Below, one piece after another: positions 8,303 to 16,865 of a DNA stretch of 64,000 nucleotides. This DNA is from an uncultured Croceitalea sp. (lineage in GTDB: Bacteria > Bacteroidota > Bacteroidia > Flavobacteriales > Flavobacteriaceae): contig CANLXH010000001.1 of assembly GCA_947495075.1 (NCBI GenBank), positions 248,001-312,000 of the forward strand, read 5' to 3'. A program made the translations under genes and the position numbers. How positions within the stretch are numbered: position 1 is the stretch's first letter; the number at the start of each line of letters is the position of its first letter. The notes beneath the pieces were generated by a model. That model did not search any database, had not been told where the DNA came from, and was given only the letters and a program-made list of their open reading frames with translations.

Positions 8303-11110
8303 ATGCGTAAGCAAACTGCATTCACTTTATTTCTTATAATTCTATTAAAGGTTGCATTAGTTTTTTCTCAGGAAAACTTTCCTATTCAGAATTTTCTTCC
8401 ATCAGAATATGAAGGTGAAAACCAAAATTGGTCTATTTCTCAATCATCAGATAAATTAATATATGTAGCTAATAGTAAAGGTTTATTAGAGTTTAATGGC
8501 GCTAGCTGGGTACTTTATCCATCACCAAACGAAACTATAATGCGTTCTGTAAAAGTTGTTGCAGATCGGATTTATACTGGGTGTTTTATGGAATTTGGCT
8601 ATTGGCTAAAAAACGACCTTGGGATTTTAGAATACAACTCTTTATCAAAAAATATAAGTGTTGAATTGATTGAAGATGAAGAGTTTTGGAATATTATAAG
8701 TGTTGATGAATACATTGTCTTTCAATCTTTAAAACGAATTTATATTTATAATATAGGGGATAGTTCTTTGAGTACAATTAATTCTGACAGTACCATAACT
8801 AAAATGTTTAAGATTGGTCAGAATATTTATTTTCAAAGGATAGGGGAAGGTCTATATAAAATTGAGGCTGGGAAGGATTTTTTGTTATTGGAGGATACTA
8901 TTGTAAAAGAAGACGAGGTTATTAATTTGTTTGAAAGTGAAAAAGGCTTATTAATTCTTACAAAACATAATGGTTTTTATAGTTTAGAAGATAATACATT
9001 AGGCGTTTCCAATGAATTTCCAAATGAGTTTTTATCTAGCCTTAGCTTATATGATGGATTACAGTTAAGAAACAAAAGTTATGTTTTAGGGTCCATATCT
9101 AATGGTTTAATCCATATTTCTGAAGATGGTAATGTGCTTTCTCAAATTAATCAGAATACAGGATTGTCCAATAATACTGTTCTTTCTCTATTCGAAGATG
9201 TTGAAAGTAATATATGGTTAGGATTAGATTACGGTATTAGTTATGTAAATATTGATGCTCCTTTTAAGGTTTTTAATGACACTAGAGGAGTTTTAGGCAG
9301 CGTATATGCATCTGCGATTCATAAAGAAAATCTGTATTTAGGGACAAATCAAGGATTGTTTTATAAGAAGCTTAATAGTAAGGAGAGTTTCAGTTTTATA
9401 GCTGGTACTCAAGGACAAGTATGGTGTTTAAAAAAAATAGAGGATACGCTATTTTGTGGTCATAACACAGGAACTTTTTTAATTAATAATAACCAAGCGA
9501 AGAAAATATCTAGTGTTCAAGGAACATGGGATATCTCTAGGCTAGGTGATAGAACAGATTTACTATTACAGGGGAATTATGATGGATTGTATATTATTGA
9601 AGAAATAAACAATTCTTGGAAATTAAGGAACAAGATAAAAGGCTTTAATAACTCATCAAGATATTTTGAAACTCTTGGTAATCAGATTTTTGTAAATCAT
9701 GAGTATAATGGTGTTTTTGAATTAACTGTAGATAACTCTTTTTCAGAAGTTAAAAATATTGTTATAGACACTGTAATAAGAGGTTCTAATTCTGGTATTG
9801 TAAGATATAATAATGATTTATTGTATGCATATAGAAAAGGTATTTTTAAGTATGATGATAATACCAAAGAATTTAAAAGAGACTCTCTACTAAGTAGTAT
9901 TTACAATGAAAAAGAATATGAGTCAGGTAAATTAATAGTAGATGAAAGAGATAATAGGTTATGGGTTTTTAATAAATCTAATATAAGCTTTGTTGCATCA
10001 GTAGGTTTAACCAACACGCCTAAAATCAAAAAAATACCACTTAATAAGGAAATGAGAAATGGTATTTTGGGCTATGAGAATATTATTAGGCTAGATGATT
10101 CTGAAAGTTATCTACTAGGTAGCACAACAGGGTACCTGACTATAGATACCAATAAGTTAGTTGATGATGAATTTCAAGTTTTTATCAGTAGTTTAAGCAC
10201 AGGTGAAATAAATGCTGAAAGAAAATTTATAAATAAAAATGTAAATGGGAGCTTTAACAGTAATGAAAATGATTTTAAGTTCTCCTTTTATGCCCCAGAG
10301 TACAATAAGTATTTAAAAACAGAATATGCATACAGATTACTTGGTATATATGATGATTGGAGCGATTGGTCGGACAAATCTGAAGTATTATTTGAAAATT
10401 TACCCTTTGGGGATTATGAGTTTCAGGTAAAAGGGAAAATTGGAAATACCTTTTCAAATAATACCGCATCTTACAATTTTAATATTGCCAAACCATGGTA
10501 TATATCTAATACTATGATTACTCTTTATATTGTTAGTATTTTATTATTCTCATTTTTTATGCATACAATGTATAAGAGGCATTATAAAAAACAACGTCAA
10601 AAATTAATTGAGAAAAATAGGCAAGAATTAGAACTGGCTCAAGTGCAAAGTGAAAAAGAAATCATTAAAATAAAGAATCAACAGTTAGAGTTAGATAATA
10701 AAAATAAAGGGAAAGAATTAGCAGCTTCGACAATGAGTATTATTAAAAAGAACGAACTGCTTACAGCCATAAAAGATGAACTAAATACAATAGATAATCA
10801 GGAATCTGTTAAACCAGTAATTAAAATTATTGATAAGAGTTTAAAGAAAAATGATGATTGGGAGCTTTTTCAAGAAGCATTTAATAATGCGGACAGTAAA
10901 TTTTTAAAAAATGTCAAAGCTATGCATCCTTCATTATCACCAAATGACCTAAAATTATGTGCCTACCTTAGATTAAATCTTTCCTCCAAAGAAATAGCAC
11001 GACTCTTAAATATTTCACCAAGAAGTGTCGAGATAAAACGATATCGTTTGCGTAAAAAGCTGGATTTAAAACATGAAGATAATCTAGTTAACTACATTTT
11101 GGGCATGTAA
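8303..11110 (+). CDS. Sensor/transcription regulator: propeller, Y_Y_Y domain, TM helix, LuxR-type HTH
   Basis: This 935-residue one-component regulator spans the inner membrane. A signal peptide (cleavage near FSQ, about residue 23) is followed by about 700 periplasmic residues of two-component-propeller type, with repeats such as NNTVLSLFEDVESNIWLGLDYG. A Y_Y_Y-like beta domain ends near residue 730 (YRLLGIYDDWSDWS). A transmembrane helix spans about 740-755. A charged coiled coil lies near 765-815, and a C-terminal LuxR-type helix-turn-helix follows (LSSKEIARLLNISPRSVE, about 892-909). There is no histidine kinase, so the signal would pass directly across the membrane. It sits immediately upstream of the beta-glucan genes on the same strand and is their likely activator; glucan oligomers as the signal is inference. 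Confidence 0.85.
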   Translation: MRKQTAFTLFLIILLKVALVFSQENFPIQNFLPSEYEGENQNWSISQSSDKLIYVANSKGLLEFNGASWVLYPSPNETIMRSVKVVADRIYTGCFMEFGYWLKNDLGILEYNSLSKNISVELIEDEEFWNIISVDEYIVFQSLKRIYIYNIGDSSLSTINSDSTITKMFKIGQNIYFQRIGEGLYKIEAGKDFLLLEDTIVKEDEVINLFESEKGLLILTKHNGFYSLEDNTLGVSNEFPNEFLSSLSLYDGLQLRNKSYVLGSISNGLIHISEDGNVLSQINQNTGLSNNTVLSLFEDVESNIWLGLDYGISYVNIDAPFKVFNDTRGVLGSVYASAIHKENLYLGTNQGLFYKKLNSKESFSFIAGTQGQVWCLKKIEDTLFCGHNTGTFLINNNQAKKISSVQGTWDISRLGDRTDLLLQGNYDGLYIIEEINNSWKLRNKIKGFNNSSRYFETLGNQIFVNHEYNGVFELTVDNSFSEVKNIVIDTVIRGSNSGIVRYNNDLLYAYRKGIFKYDDNTKEFKRDSLLSSIYNEKEYESGKLIVDERDNRLWVFNKSNISFVASVGLTNTPKIKKIPLNKEMRNGILGYENIIRLDDSESYLLGSTTGYLTIDTNKLVDDEFQVFISSLSTGEINAERKFINKNVNGSFNSNENDFKFSFYAPEYNKYLKTEYAYRLLGIYDDWSDWSDKSEVLFENLPFGDYEFQVKGKIGNTFSNNTASYNFNIAKPWYISNTMITLYIVSILLFSFFMHTMYKRHYKKQRQKLIEKNRQELELAQVQSEKEIIKIKNQQLELDNKNKGKELAASTMSIIKKNELLTAIKDELNTIDNQESVKPVIKIIDKSLKKNDDWELFQEAFNNADSKFLKNVKAMHPSLSPNDLKLCAYLRLNLSSKEIARLLNISPRSVEIKRYRLRKKLDLKHEDNLVNYILGM

Positions 11111-11376
11111 CCTGCACAACATTTCTTAAATTAACCTCAACAGCAATTATTAATACCTCAACATTACCTATACATCTATATTTTAAACGATATTTTTTTG
11201 TTTAGCGATACTATTAAAAATTCGATTTTTTATGAATTATCATTAAACAAAATGCCTTAAAAATGGAAAATTGATAAAATGATATCCCTATAAATATCAT
11301 GTATACTTTTTGTAGGGGTTTATTTTATGGAATTCGCATCCTTTACATATATATTGCAAAGACCAAATAAAACTAA
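11111..11376 (+). promoter_or_regulatory. Intergenic region upstream of the beta-glucan operon
   Basis: This 266-base AT-rich gap separates the regulator from the first glucan gene. It contains a small inverted repeat, GATAT-N8-ATATC (11281-11298), and a weak -7-like TATATTGC at about 11350. These make it the probable operon promoter and operator, but nothing matches the TAnnTTTG consensus exactly. No open reading frame was seen. Confidence 0.4.
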
Positions 11377-14300
11377 ATGGATACAATTCGAAAAAATTTA
11401 CTCCAACTTACATTTTTGTTGCTTACATCATTTGCATTTGGGCAAACGGCAAACGTTTCAGTTGTTAATGATGCTAATGGAACAAAATTAGTTGTTAATG
11501 GAGAGGACTTTATGATTAATGGTATGAATTGGGATTATATACCAATTGGAACCAACACGGTAAACGCTAATTTTTGGAAAAAGTCTGATGATGTAATCAA
11601 GGCCGGTCTTGATACAGAGATGTCACTTTTAAAAAATATGGGTGTTAATGTAATACGCCAATATACCGGCGTTCCTGCGAAATGGATTCAGTATATCTAT
11701 GAAAACTATGGTATCTATACCATGCTTAACCATTCTTTTGGTCGCTATGGTTTAACATTAGATGGGGTATGGACACCTGTAACTATTTATGACGACGAAA
11801 AAACTGCTGAGTTTTTGATGTCCGAAATGGAAGAATTAGCAAAAGGTTACAAAGATACTCCTGGTCTTCTTATGTATTTGTTAGGGAACGAAAATAACTA
11901 TGGATTGTTTTGGGCAGGAGCAGAAACAGAAGACTTTCCTGATGATGAAAAAGAGAAACAATTTATTGGCGAAGAACGTGGACGGCCTATGTATAGGTTG
12001 ATGAATGATGCTGCTAAAATGATGAAGTCGATAGATTCATCACATCCTGTAGCTATTTGTAATGGGGATGTTCTTTTTATAGATATCGTAGCCGAGGAAT
12101 GTCCTGATGTAGATATTTATGGAACTAATACTTATCGCGGGGCTTCTTTTGGCGATATGTTTCAAGTTGTAAAAGAAAAGCTTAATAAGCCTATAATGTT
12201 TACAGAGTTTGGAGCAGACGCCTTTAATGCTGTCGAAAATAAAGAAGATCAATACTCACAGGCCTACTACATGGTAGAGAACTGGAAAGAGATATATCAA
12301 AATGCTGCGGGATTGGGTATAGCGAATAACTCCATTGGTGGTTTTACATTTCAATTTAGTGATGGTTGGTGGAAGTTTGGTTTTGATGATAGGAAAAATG
12401 CAGACGTCCATGACAATAATGCTTCATGGTCTAATGGGGGCTATGCTCGTGATATATTAAAAGAAGGAGATAATAATATGAATGAAGAGTGGTTTGGTAT
12501 TTGTGCAAAAGGACAAACGGACCCTAGAGGACTTTATCAACTTTACCCTAGAGCTGCATATTACGCATTAAAAGATGCGCATCAACTAAACCCATACGAA
12601 GAAGGTGTTAATCTAGATTTTATTAAAAATCATTTTAACAATATTCAGTTAATGGATGCAGTGCTTAAAGCACGTGGAGATAAAGCTGCTTTAACTTCAG
12701 AACAGAGTAATTTGTTGCGAATAAGCAACCTACAAGCAAAATTTTCAACTTTTAGTACTGGAGGTAATTTACTTACTACACCACAAAATGCAGATCCTGA
12801 TGACCCCAATACCTTCCCAAACCAGTTAGGGTTTGATCACATGCAATCTTACTTTTTAGGTATTGAAGGAAATCCTGCACCAAATATGAGAGCAGAGGTT
12901 AATGTTAATGTTGTAGGAAACGTAGCCCAAAATCCTATTAACGAAATTTTTTATGAGAATAATTCTAGACCTATTGAGGTTAACACGGATCAAGGAAACG
13001 TACTGGTACAAGATGTAAATAGAGTAAGAGTCTATCAGGCAGAATTTGAGTGGAATGCTAAAGAATTTGATTTAAGAGGTTTCTACAGAACAGGGCATTA
13101 CCATTGGGGTTATGAAGGAGACTTTTTCGGTTTCTATCCAGAAGCTAATTATGGTCCTAACCTTGATATATATAATGGTGAGATACTAGGAATGGAGGTT
13201 GATGGAAAAGGAGCTTTAAAAGGCTTAAAAGCTGCTATTGGACCACAGTTATGGTGGGGTGCAAATCCAACAATGTTATTTAAATACAGTACTCATCTTG
13301 GTAAGTTTGGTGTAACTGGTATTTATCATAGAGATTTTGAAAAAGATGTTGTTTTAGATGATAATGGGAGAAGAGTTTTAGATGTAAACCAAACACGAAG
13401 TGGAGTTATACCCGCATGGCCTACTGAAAGAGCTTCAATTGCTATAGAAAGAGAATTTGGAGATTTTGAAGTTGCTGTTGGAGGAATTTGGAGTGGTAGT
13501 CCACTAAATGGTATAGGTTTTCAGGACGTTCGAGGTACATCAGAAAACTATGTTGTTTTTAGAGATAGAATCCAATCAAGCGATAACTGGGGAGGTAAAG
13601 TTAAAATCACCTATGAAGGAGGAAAGTTTAATTGGTATGGGCAGGCTGCGGCTATGGGTTTAATTGCTAATGGCGGCGCAGACCAAACACTAACATTTAC
13701 TGGCTGGAAATTAAGGGATTCTGGTAGCGGAAATCAAGCAAATATTTTATCTGGCTTTACGTATGCCACAGGCAATTTTCAAATTGCACCAAACTTTTTA
13801 TGGCAAAAACCATTGGTAGATGCTATACCAAATGATGTGGAAGGACCTGGACGTTTAAGAAATATCATAGATGATCCATTTTCTGTACGTGCAAATCGTG
13901 AAACTGTAGGCGGTGAGATACTATTTACTTTTGACCCAACCCCAGGAACATGGATGTACGAGTGGGATAATGATAGATCAGAAGATGCCAAGTTCGCTGC
14001 GAATTTAGGTTTTGTGTATCGCCATCTTCCTACTACGCAAGATGCAGCTATTGGTTTCTTGGCTAATCGTACCTTTTTCGCTTTCCCTAACTCTGCACCA
14101 GCAGAAGATTTATGGGAAGTCCATTCAAGAATGGTATCTAAGTTAGGGTCTGATTTCGGGATAATTGGAAATTTTTACTATGGTAACGGACAGGCAAACG
14201 GAGATAGTGATCGATTGATAAAACGTTTTGGTGGTGATATTAGAATGTTGTACAAAAAATGGAAAGTACAGTATACACAAAAGATTAACGATTGGGGTCC

Positions 14301-14571
14301 TTTTGATTATCATAGAGATTTCAACTTAACTTATCCGGTTCAACTAATGTTAGATTTATCTACAACGCTTGGAAAACCAGACTGGTTTATACTACCAAGT
14401 ACACAAGTAGGTATAAGAGGTACATGGCGTTCATTAAATCAATTTTCGCCAAGATATCTTCCTAATGCTGCTTTAGAGTTTGCAACAGAACCTATTATAA
14501 GTCCTACTGGCTTTGGTAATGGTAGCGAATGGGAAATAATGACTTATGTACACATCAATATTGGGAAATAA
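11377..14571 (+). CDS. GH2-like TIM-barrel glycosidase fused to an outer-membrane beta-barrel
   Basis: The 1064-residue protein has a signal peptide (residues 1-22, ending AFGQ). Residues about 30-410 resemble the TIM barrel of clan GH-A enzymes such as GH2 or GH72: GVNVIRQY near 89, an acid/base candidate in LLGNENN (Glu172) and a nucleophile candidate in MFTEFGA (Glu277). From about 450 to the end the sequence changes to short alternating amphipathic strands with aromatic girdles and Gly/Asp-rich turns (for example FGVTGIYHRDF, FEVAVGGIW, DFGIIGNFYYG), ending in EIMTYVHINIGK. That is the look of an outer-membrane beta-barrel. It leads an operon that lacks SusC/SusD. The glycosidase class and barrel function are inferred; a beta-glucanase or transglycosidase is most likely. 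Confidence 0.72.
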   Translation: MDTIRKNLLQLTFLLLTSFAFGQTANVSVVNDANGTKLVVNGEDFMINGMNWDYIPIGTNTVNANFWKKSDDVIKAGLDTEMSLLKNMGVNVIRQYTGVPAKWIQYIYENYGIYTMLNHSFGRYGLTLDGVWTPVTIYDDEKTAEFLMSEMEELAKGYKDTPGLLMYLLGNENNYGLFWAGAETEDFPDDEKEKQFIGEERGRPMYRLMNDAAKMMKSIDSSHPVAICNGDVLFIDIVAEECPDVDIYGTNTYRGASFGDMFQVVKEKLNKPIMFTEFGADAFNAVENKEDQYSQAYYMVENWKEIYQNAAGLGIANNSIGGFTFQFSDGWWKFGFDDRKNADVHDNNASWSNGGYARDILKEGDNNMNEEWFGICAKGQTDPRGLYQLYPRAAYYALKDAHQLNPYEEGVNLDFIKNHFNNIQLMDAVLKARGDKAALTSEQSNLLRISNLQAKFSTFSTGGNLLTTPQNADPDDPNTFPNQLGFDHMQSYFLGIEGNPAPNMRAEVNVNVVGNVAQNPINEIFYENNSRPIEVNTDQGNVLVQDVNRVRVYQAEFEWNAKEFDLRGFYRTGHYHWGYEGDFFGFYPEANYGPNLDIYNGEILGMEVDGKGALKGLKAAIGPQLWWGANPTMLFKYSTHLGKFGVTGIYHRDFEKDVVLDDNGRRVLDVNQTRSGVIPAWPTERASIAIEREFGDFEVAVGGIWSGSPLNGIGFQDVRGTSENYVVFRDRIQSSDNWGGKVKITYEGGKFNWYGQAAAMGLIANGGADQTLTFTGWKLRDSGSGNQANILSGFTYATGNFQIAPNFLWQKPLVDAIPNDVEGPGRLRNIIDDPFSVRANRETVGGEILFTFDPTPGTWMYEWDNDRSEDAKFAANLGFVYRHLPTTQDAAIGFLANRTFFAFPNSAPAEDLWEVHSRMVSKLGSDFGIIGNFYYGNGQANGDSDRLIKRFGGDIRMLYKKWKVQYTQKINDWGPFDYHRDFNLTYPVQLMLDLSTTLGKPDWFILPSTQVGIRGTWRSLNQFSPRYLPNAALEFATEPIISPTGFGNGSEWEIMTYVHINIGK

Positions 14572-14583
14572 AAAAATAGAAAA

Positions 14584-15984
14584 ATGAAGAATAAAAAATA
14601 TATCAATTTACGTTTTATAGTTCTTTTAAGTCTAGGAATTATTTTTTCCAGTTGTGAAAGAGGATTCTCAGATGACGTGGAATTTGCAGAATTCCCTTCT
14701 AATGGCGATGTTTTTTTAGATGCTTTTTCAGCAGGATTGGATTACTTCCCTTTTGTTGATGCAGGAGCGGATCCAGAGGCATTTAGTGTGGAAACTGAAG
14801 AAGTATTTGAAGGAGACGCTGCCATGCGTTTTGACGTTCCCTCGTTTGGTAATGGTTTTGTAGGGGCTACTTTCAATACAACGGCCAGAAGAAATCTTTC
14901 AGGTTTTGACGCACTTACCTTTTATGCAAAAGCCTCTCAAGCTGCATCAGTTGATGCTGTAGGTTTTGGAATTTCTGGAGAAACAGGTAATCAATTTCAA
15001 GTAACGCTTAACGGTTTGCAAGTTAGTACCAGATGGCAAAAGTATGTTATACCAATACCAGACGCATCTAAGTTAATTGCGGAAACAGGATTATTTTGGT
15101 TGGCAGAGGGAGCTTCTTTTGAAGGTGATGAAGGTGGTTATACGTTGTTTTTTGATGAAATTCGTTTTGAAAAGCTAGGTACCATTGCTCAGCCTAGTCC
15201 AGCAATTTTTGAAGGAACAAATGCTGTTGAAAATACATTTACTGGTTCCACTCTTGCAGTCAGTGGACTTACACAGACTTTTAATTTAGATAGTGGAATT
15301 AACCAAACTGTTACGGTAGCCCCTTCTTATTTTGATTTTACGTCTTCAGATACCGATGTCGCTATAGTTAATGAAAGAGGAGAGATTTCAGTAATTGGAG
15401 AAGGAACAGCTCAAATATCGGCGATTCTTGCAAATGTTGCCGCAAGTGGTGGTTTAGAAATTAACTCTGGGGGTGGGTTGCAAGCTGCTCCTACACCAAC
15501 TTTGCCACAAGCGAATGTGAATTCAATTTTTAGTGATGCCTATGTTAACGCTACCGAAAGTAATTTCACTCCGGGTTTTGGTGGTTCTACTACAGAAGTT
15601 ACTACCACATCTGCCAACGGTGATGCGGTTCTATCTTATGTAAATAACAACTTTACGGGAATTATTTTCGATACAACAGTTGATGGATCTGCGAGAACCT
15701 TTTTACATGTTGATGTTTTTGCCCAAGAGGCAAATGTTGAAGTAGAGCTTCAAATTAGGGATGTTGGAGCCAACCAAACCATAGAGTCCGATAATAACGG
15801 TTTTCCAATAGCAGATGATGTTGATTTTAGGTTTACTCTAAATAACCTAACCGTAGGTGAATGGACGTCTTTTAATATTCCTCTTTCAGGAGATATCACA
15901 AATCAGAAAAACAACTTAGGGGCACTTATTCTTGTTGGTGGACCAAATTTCTTATTGGATAACATCTATTTTTTTAGCGAGTAA
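14584..15984 (+). CDS. Glycan-binding surface lipoprotein (CBM-like and BIG_2-like domains)
   Basis: This 466-residue lipoprotein has its lipobox at about residue 23 (FSSC). Residues 45-210 form a beta-sandwich resembling CBM11-type modules (FDALTFYAKASQ, then GGYTLFFDEIRFEK). Residues about 215-305 look like a bacterial Ig-like BIG_2 domain (SDTDVAIVNERGEISVIGEGTA). The last 150 residues form a second sandwich ending with LLDNIYFFSE. There are no catalytic motifs. Twelve bases separate it from the barrel-fused glycosidase, and the GH16 gene follows after 23. It probably holds glucan at the cell surface, taking the role SusD-type and SGBP proteins play in standard loci. The binding target is inferred from the neighbours. 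Confidence 0.75.
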   Translation: MKNKKYINLRFIVLLSLGIIFSSCERGFSDDVEFAEFPSNGDVFLDAFSAGLDYFPFVDAGADPEAFSVETEEVFEGDAAMRFDVPSFGNGFVGATFNTTARRNLSGFDALTFYAKASQAASVDAVGFGISGETGNQFQVTLNGLQVSTRWQKYVIPIPDASKLIAETGLFWLAEGASFEGDEGGYTLFFDEIRFEKLGTIAQPSPAIFEGTNAVENTFTGSTLAVSGLTQTFNLDSGINQTVTVAPSYFDFTSSDTDVAIVNERGEISVIGEGTAQISAILANVAASGGLEINSGGGLQAAPTPTLPQANVNSIFSDAYVNATESNFTPGFGGSTTEVTTTSANGDAVLSYVNNNFTGIIFDTTVDGSARTFLHVDVFAQEANVEVELQIRDVGANQTIESDNNGFPIADDVDFRFTLNNLTVGEWTSFNIPLSGDITNQKNNLGALILVGGPNFLLDNIYFFSE

Positions 15985-16007
15985 AAAGAAATTTTAAAAC
16001 AGAGAAA

Positions 16008-16835
16008 ATGAAATTAAAAAATAAGATATATAAAATATTAGGAACTTTTGTTCTTGTAATTTTCATGGGTGCTTGCGATACTGAAGATGAACAAAGGGTA
16101 GTAAACTTTACTCAATTAGTAGTTGCAGATGAGTTTAGTACAGATGGAGCACCCAATAACAATATATGGGGTTTTGATATTGGTACAGGAGAAAATGGTT
16201 GGGGCAATAATGAGCTTCAATATTATACAGATAGAACAAGTAACGTTAAGGTAGAAAACGGTGTGTTGGTTATAACTGCACAAAGAGAAAATTTTGAAGG
16301 TTCTGCTTTTACTTCTGCCAGATTGCTTACCAAAGATAGATTTGAGCAAAGATATGGTCGTTTTGAAGCCAGAATTCGACTTCCATTCGGACAAGGAATG
16401 TGGCCAGCATTTTGGATGCTTGGTGCAGATATAGATGAAAATCCATGGCCCGCGGCTGGTGAAATAGACATCATGGAATACAGAGGGCAAAACCCTACTG
16501 TTCTTATAGGTAGTGTGCATGGACCGGGTTACTCTGGGGGTAATGCTATTTCAAAGGAATATGTTTTAGAGAATGACCGATTTGATACCGGTTTTCATGT
16601 ATTTGGTATAGAATGGGGACCAGAAGCTGTTAACTTTTATGTGGATGATGTGCTGTACAACCAAATTACTCGTGAGGATGTAACAGGAGAATGGGTTTTT
16701 GATAAGCCTTTCTTTATGCTAATGAATCTTGCCGTAGGAGGCACATTTGTAGGCTCGCCAAACGAAGAGACCATTTTTCCGCAATCTATGTTAGTAGATT
16801 ATGTCAGAGTGTATGAAAATACGAACGAGAACTAA
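16008..16835 (+). CDS. GH16 endo-beta-1,3-glucanase (laminarinase) lipoprotein
   Basis: The 275-residue enzyme is a lipoprotein (MGAC, Cys23) with a single GH16 domain. The catalytic signature is GEIDIMEY, giving nucleophile Glu152, Asp154 and acid/base Glu157. The extra Met is the beta-bulge form found in laminarinases, as opposed to the bulge-free form of lichenases, agarases and carrageenases. WGNNELQYYTDR (about 65-76) and MWPAFWMLG (about 131-139) are also typical of laminarinases. It hydrolyses internal beta-1,3 bonds of laminarin-type glucan, most likely on the outer surface. It is part of the compact lipoprotein set of the glucan operon. Confidence 0.93.
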   Translation: MKLKNKIYKILGTFVLVIFMGACDTEDEQRVVNFTQLVVADEFSTDGAPNNNIWGFDIGTGENGWGNNELQYYTDRTSNVKVENGVLVITAQRENFEGSAFTSARLLTKDRFEQRYGRFEARIRLPFGQGMWPAFWMLGADIDENPWPAAGEIDIMEYRGQNPTVLIGSVHGPGYSGGNAISKEYVLENDRFDTGFHVFGIEWGPEAVNFYVDDVLYNQITREDVTGEWVFDKPFFMLMNLAVGGTFVGSPNEETIFPQSMLVDYVRVYENTNEN

Positions 16836-16865
16836 AAAACAAACTAATACTAAACTATAACTATT

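Noticed and set aside
8303-11110. Hybrid two-component system (HTCS)
   Set aside because: The propeller and Y_Y_Y layout fits, but there is no histidine kinase or receiver domain; it is a one-component LuxR type.
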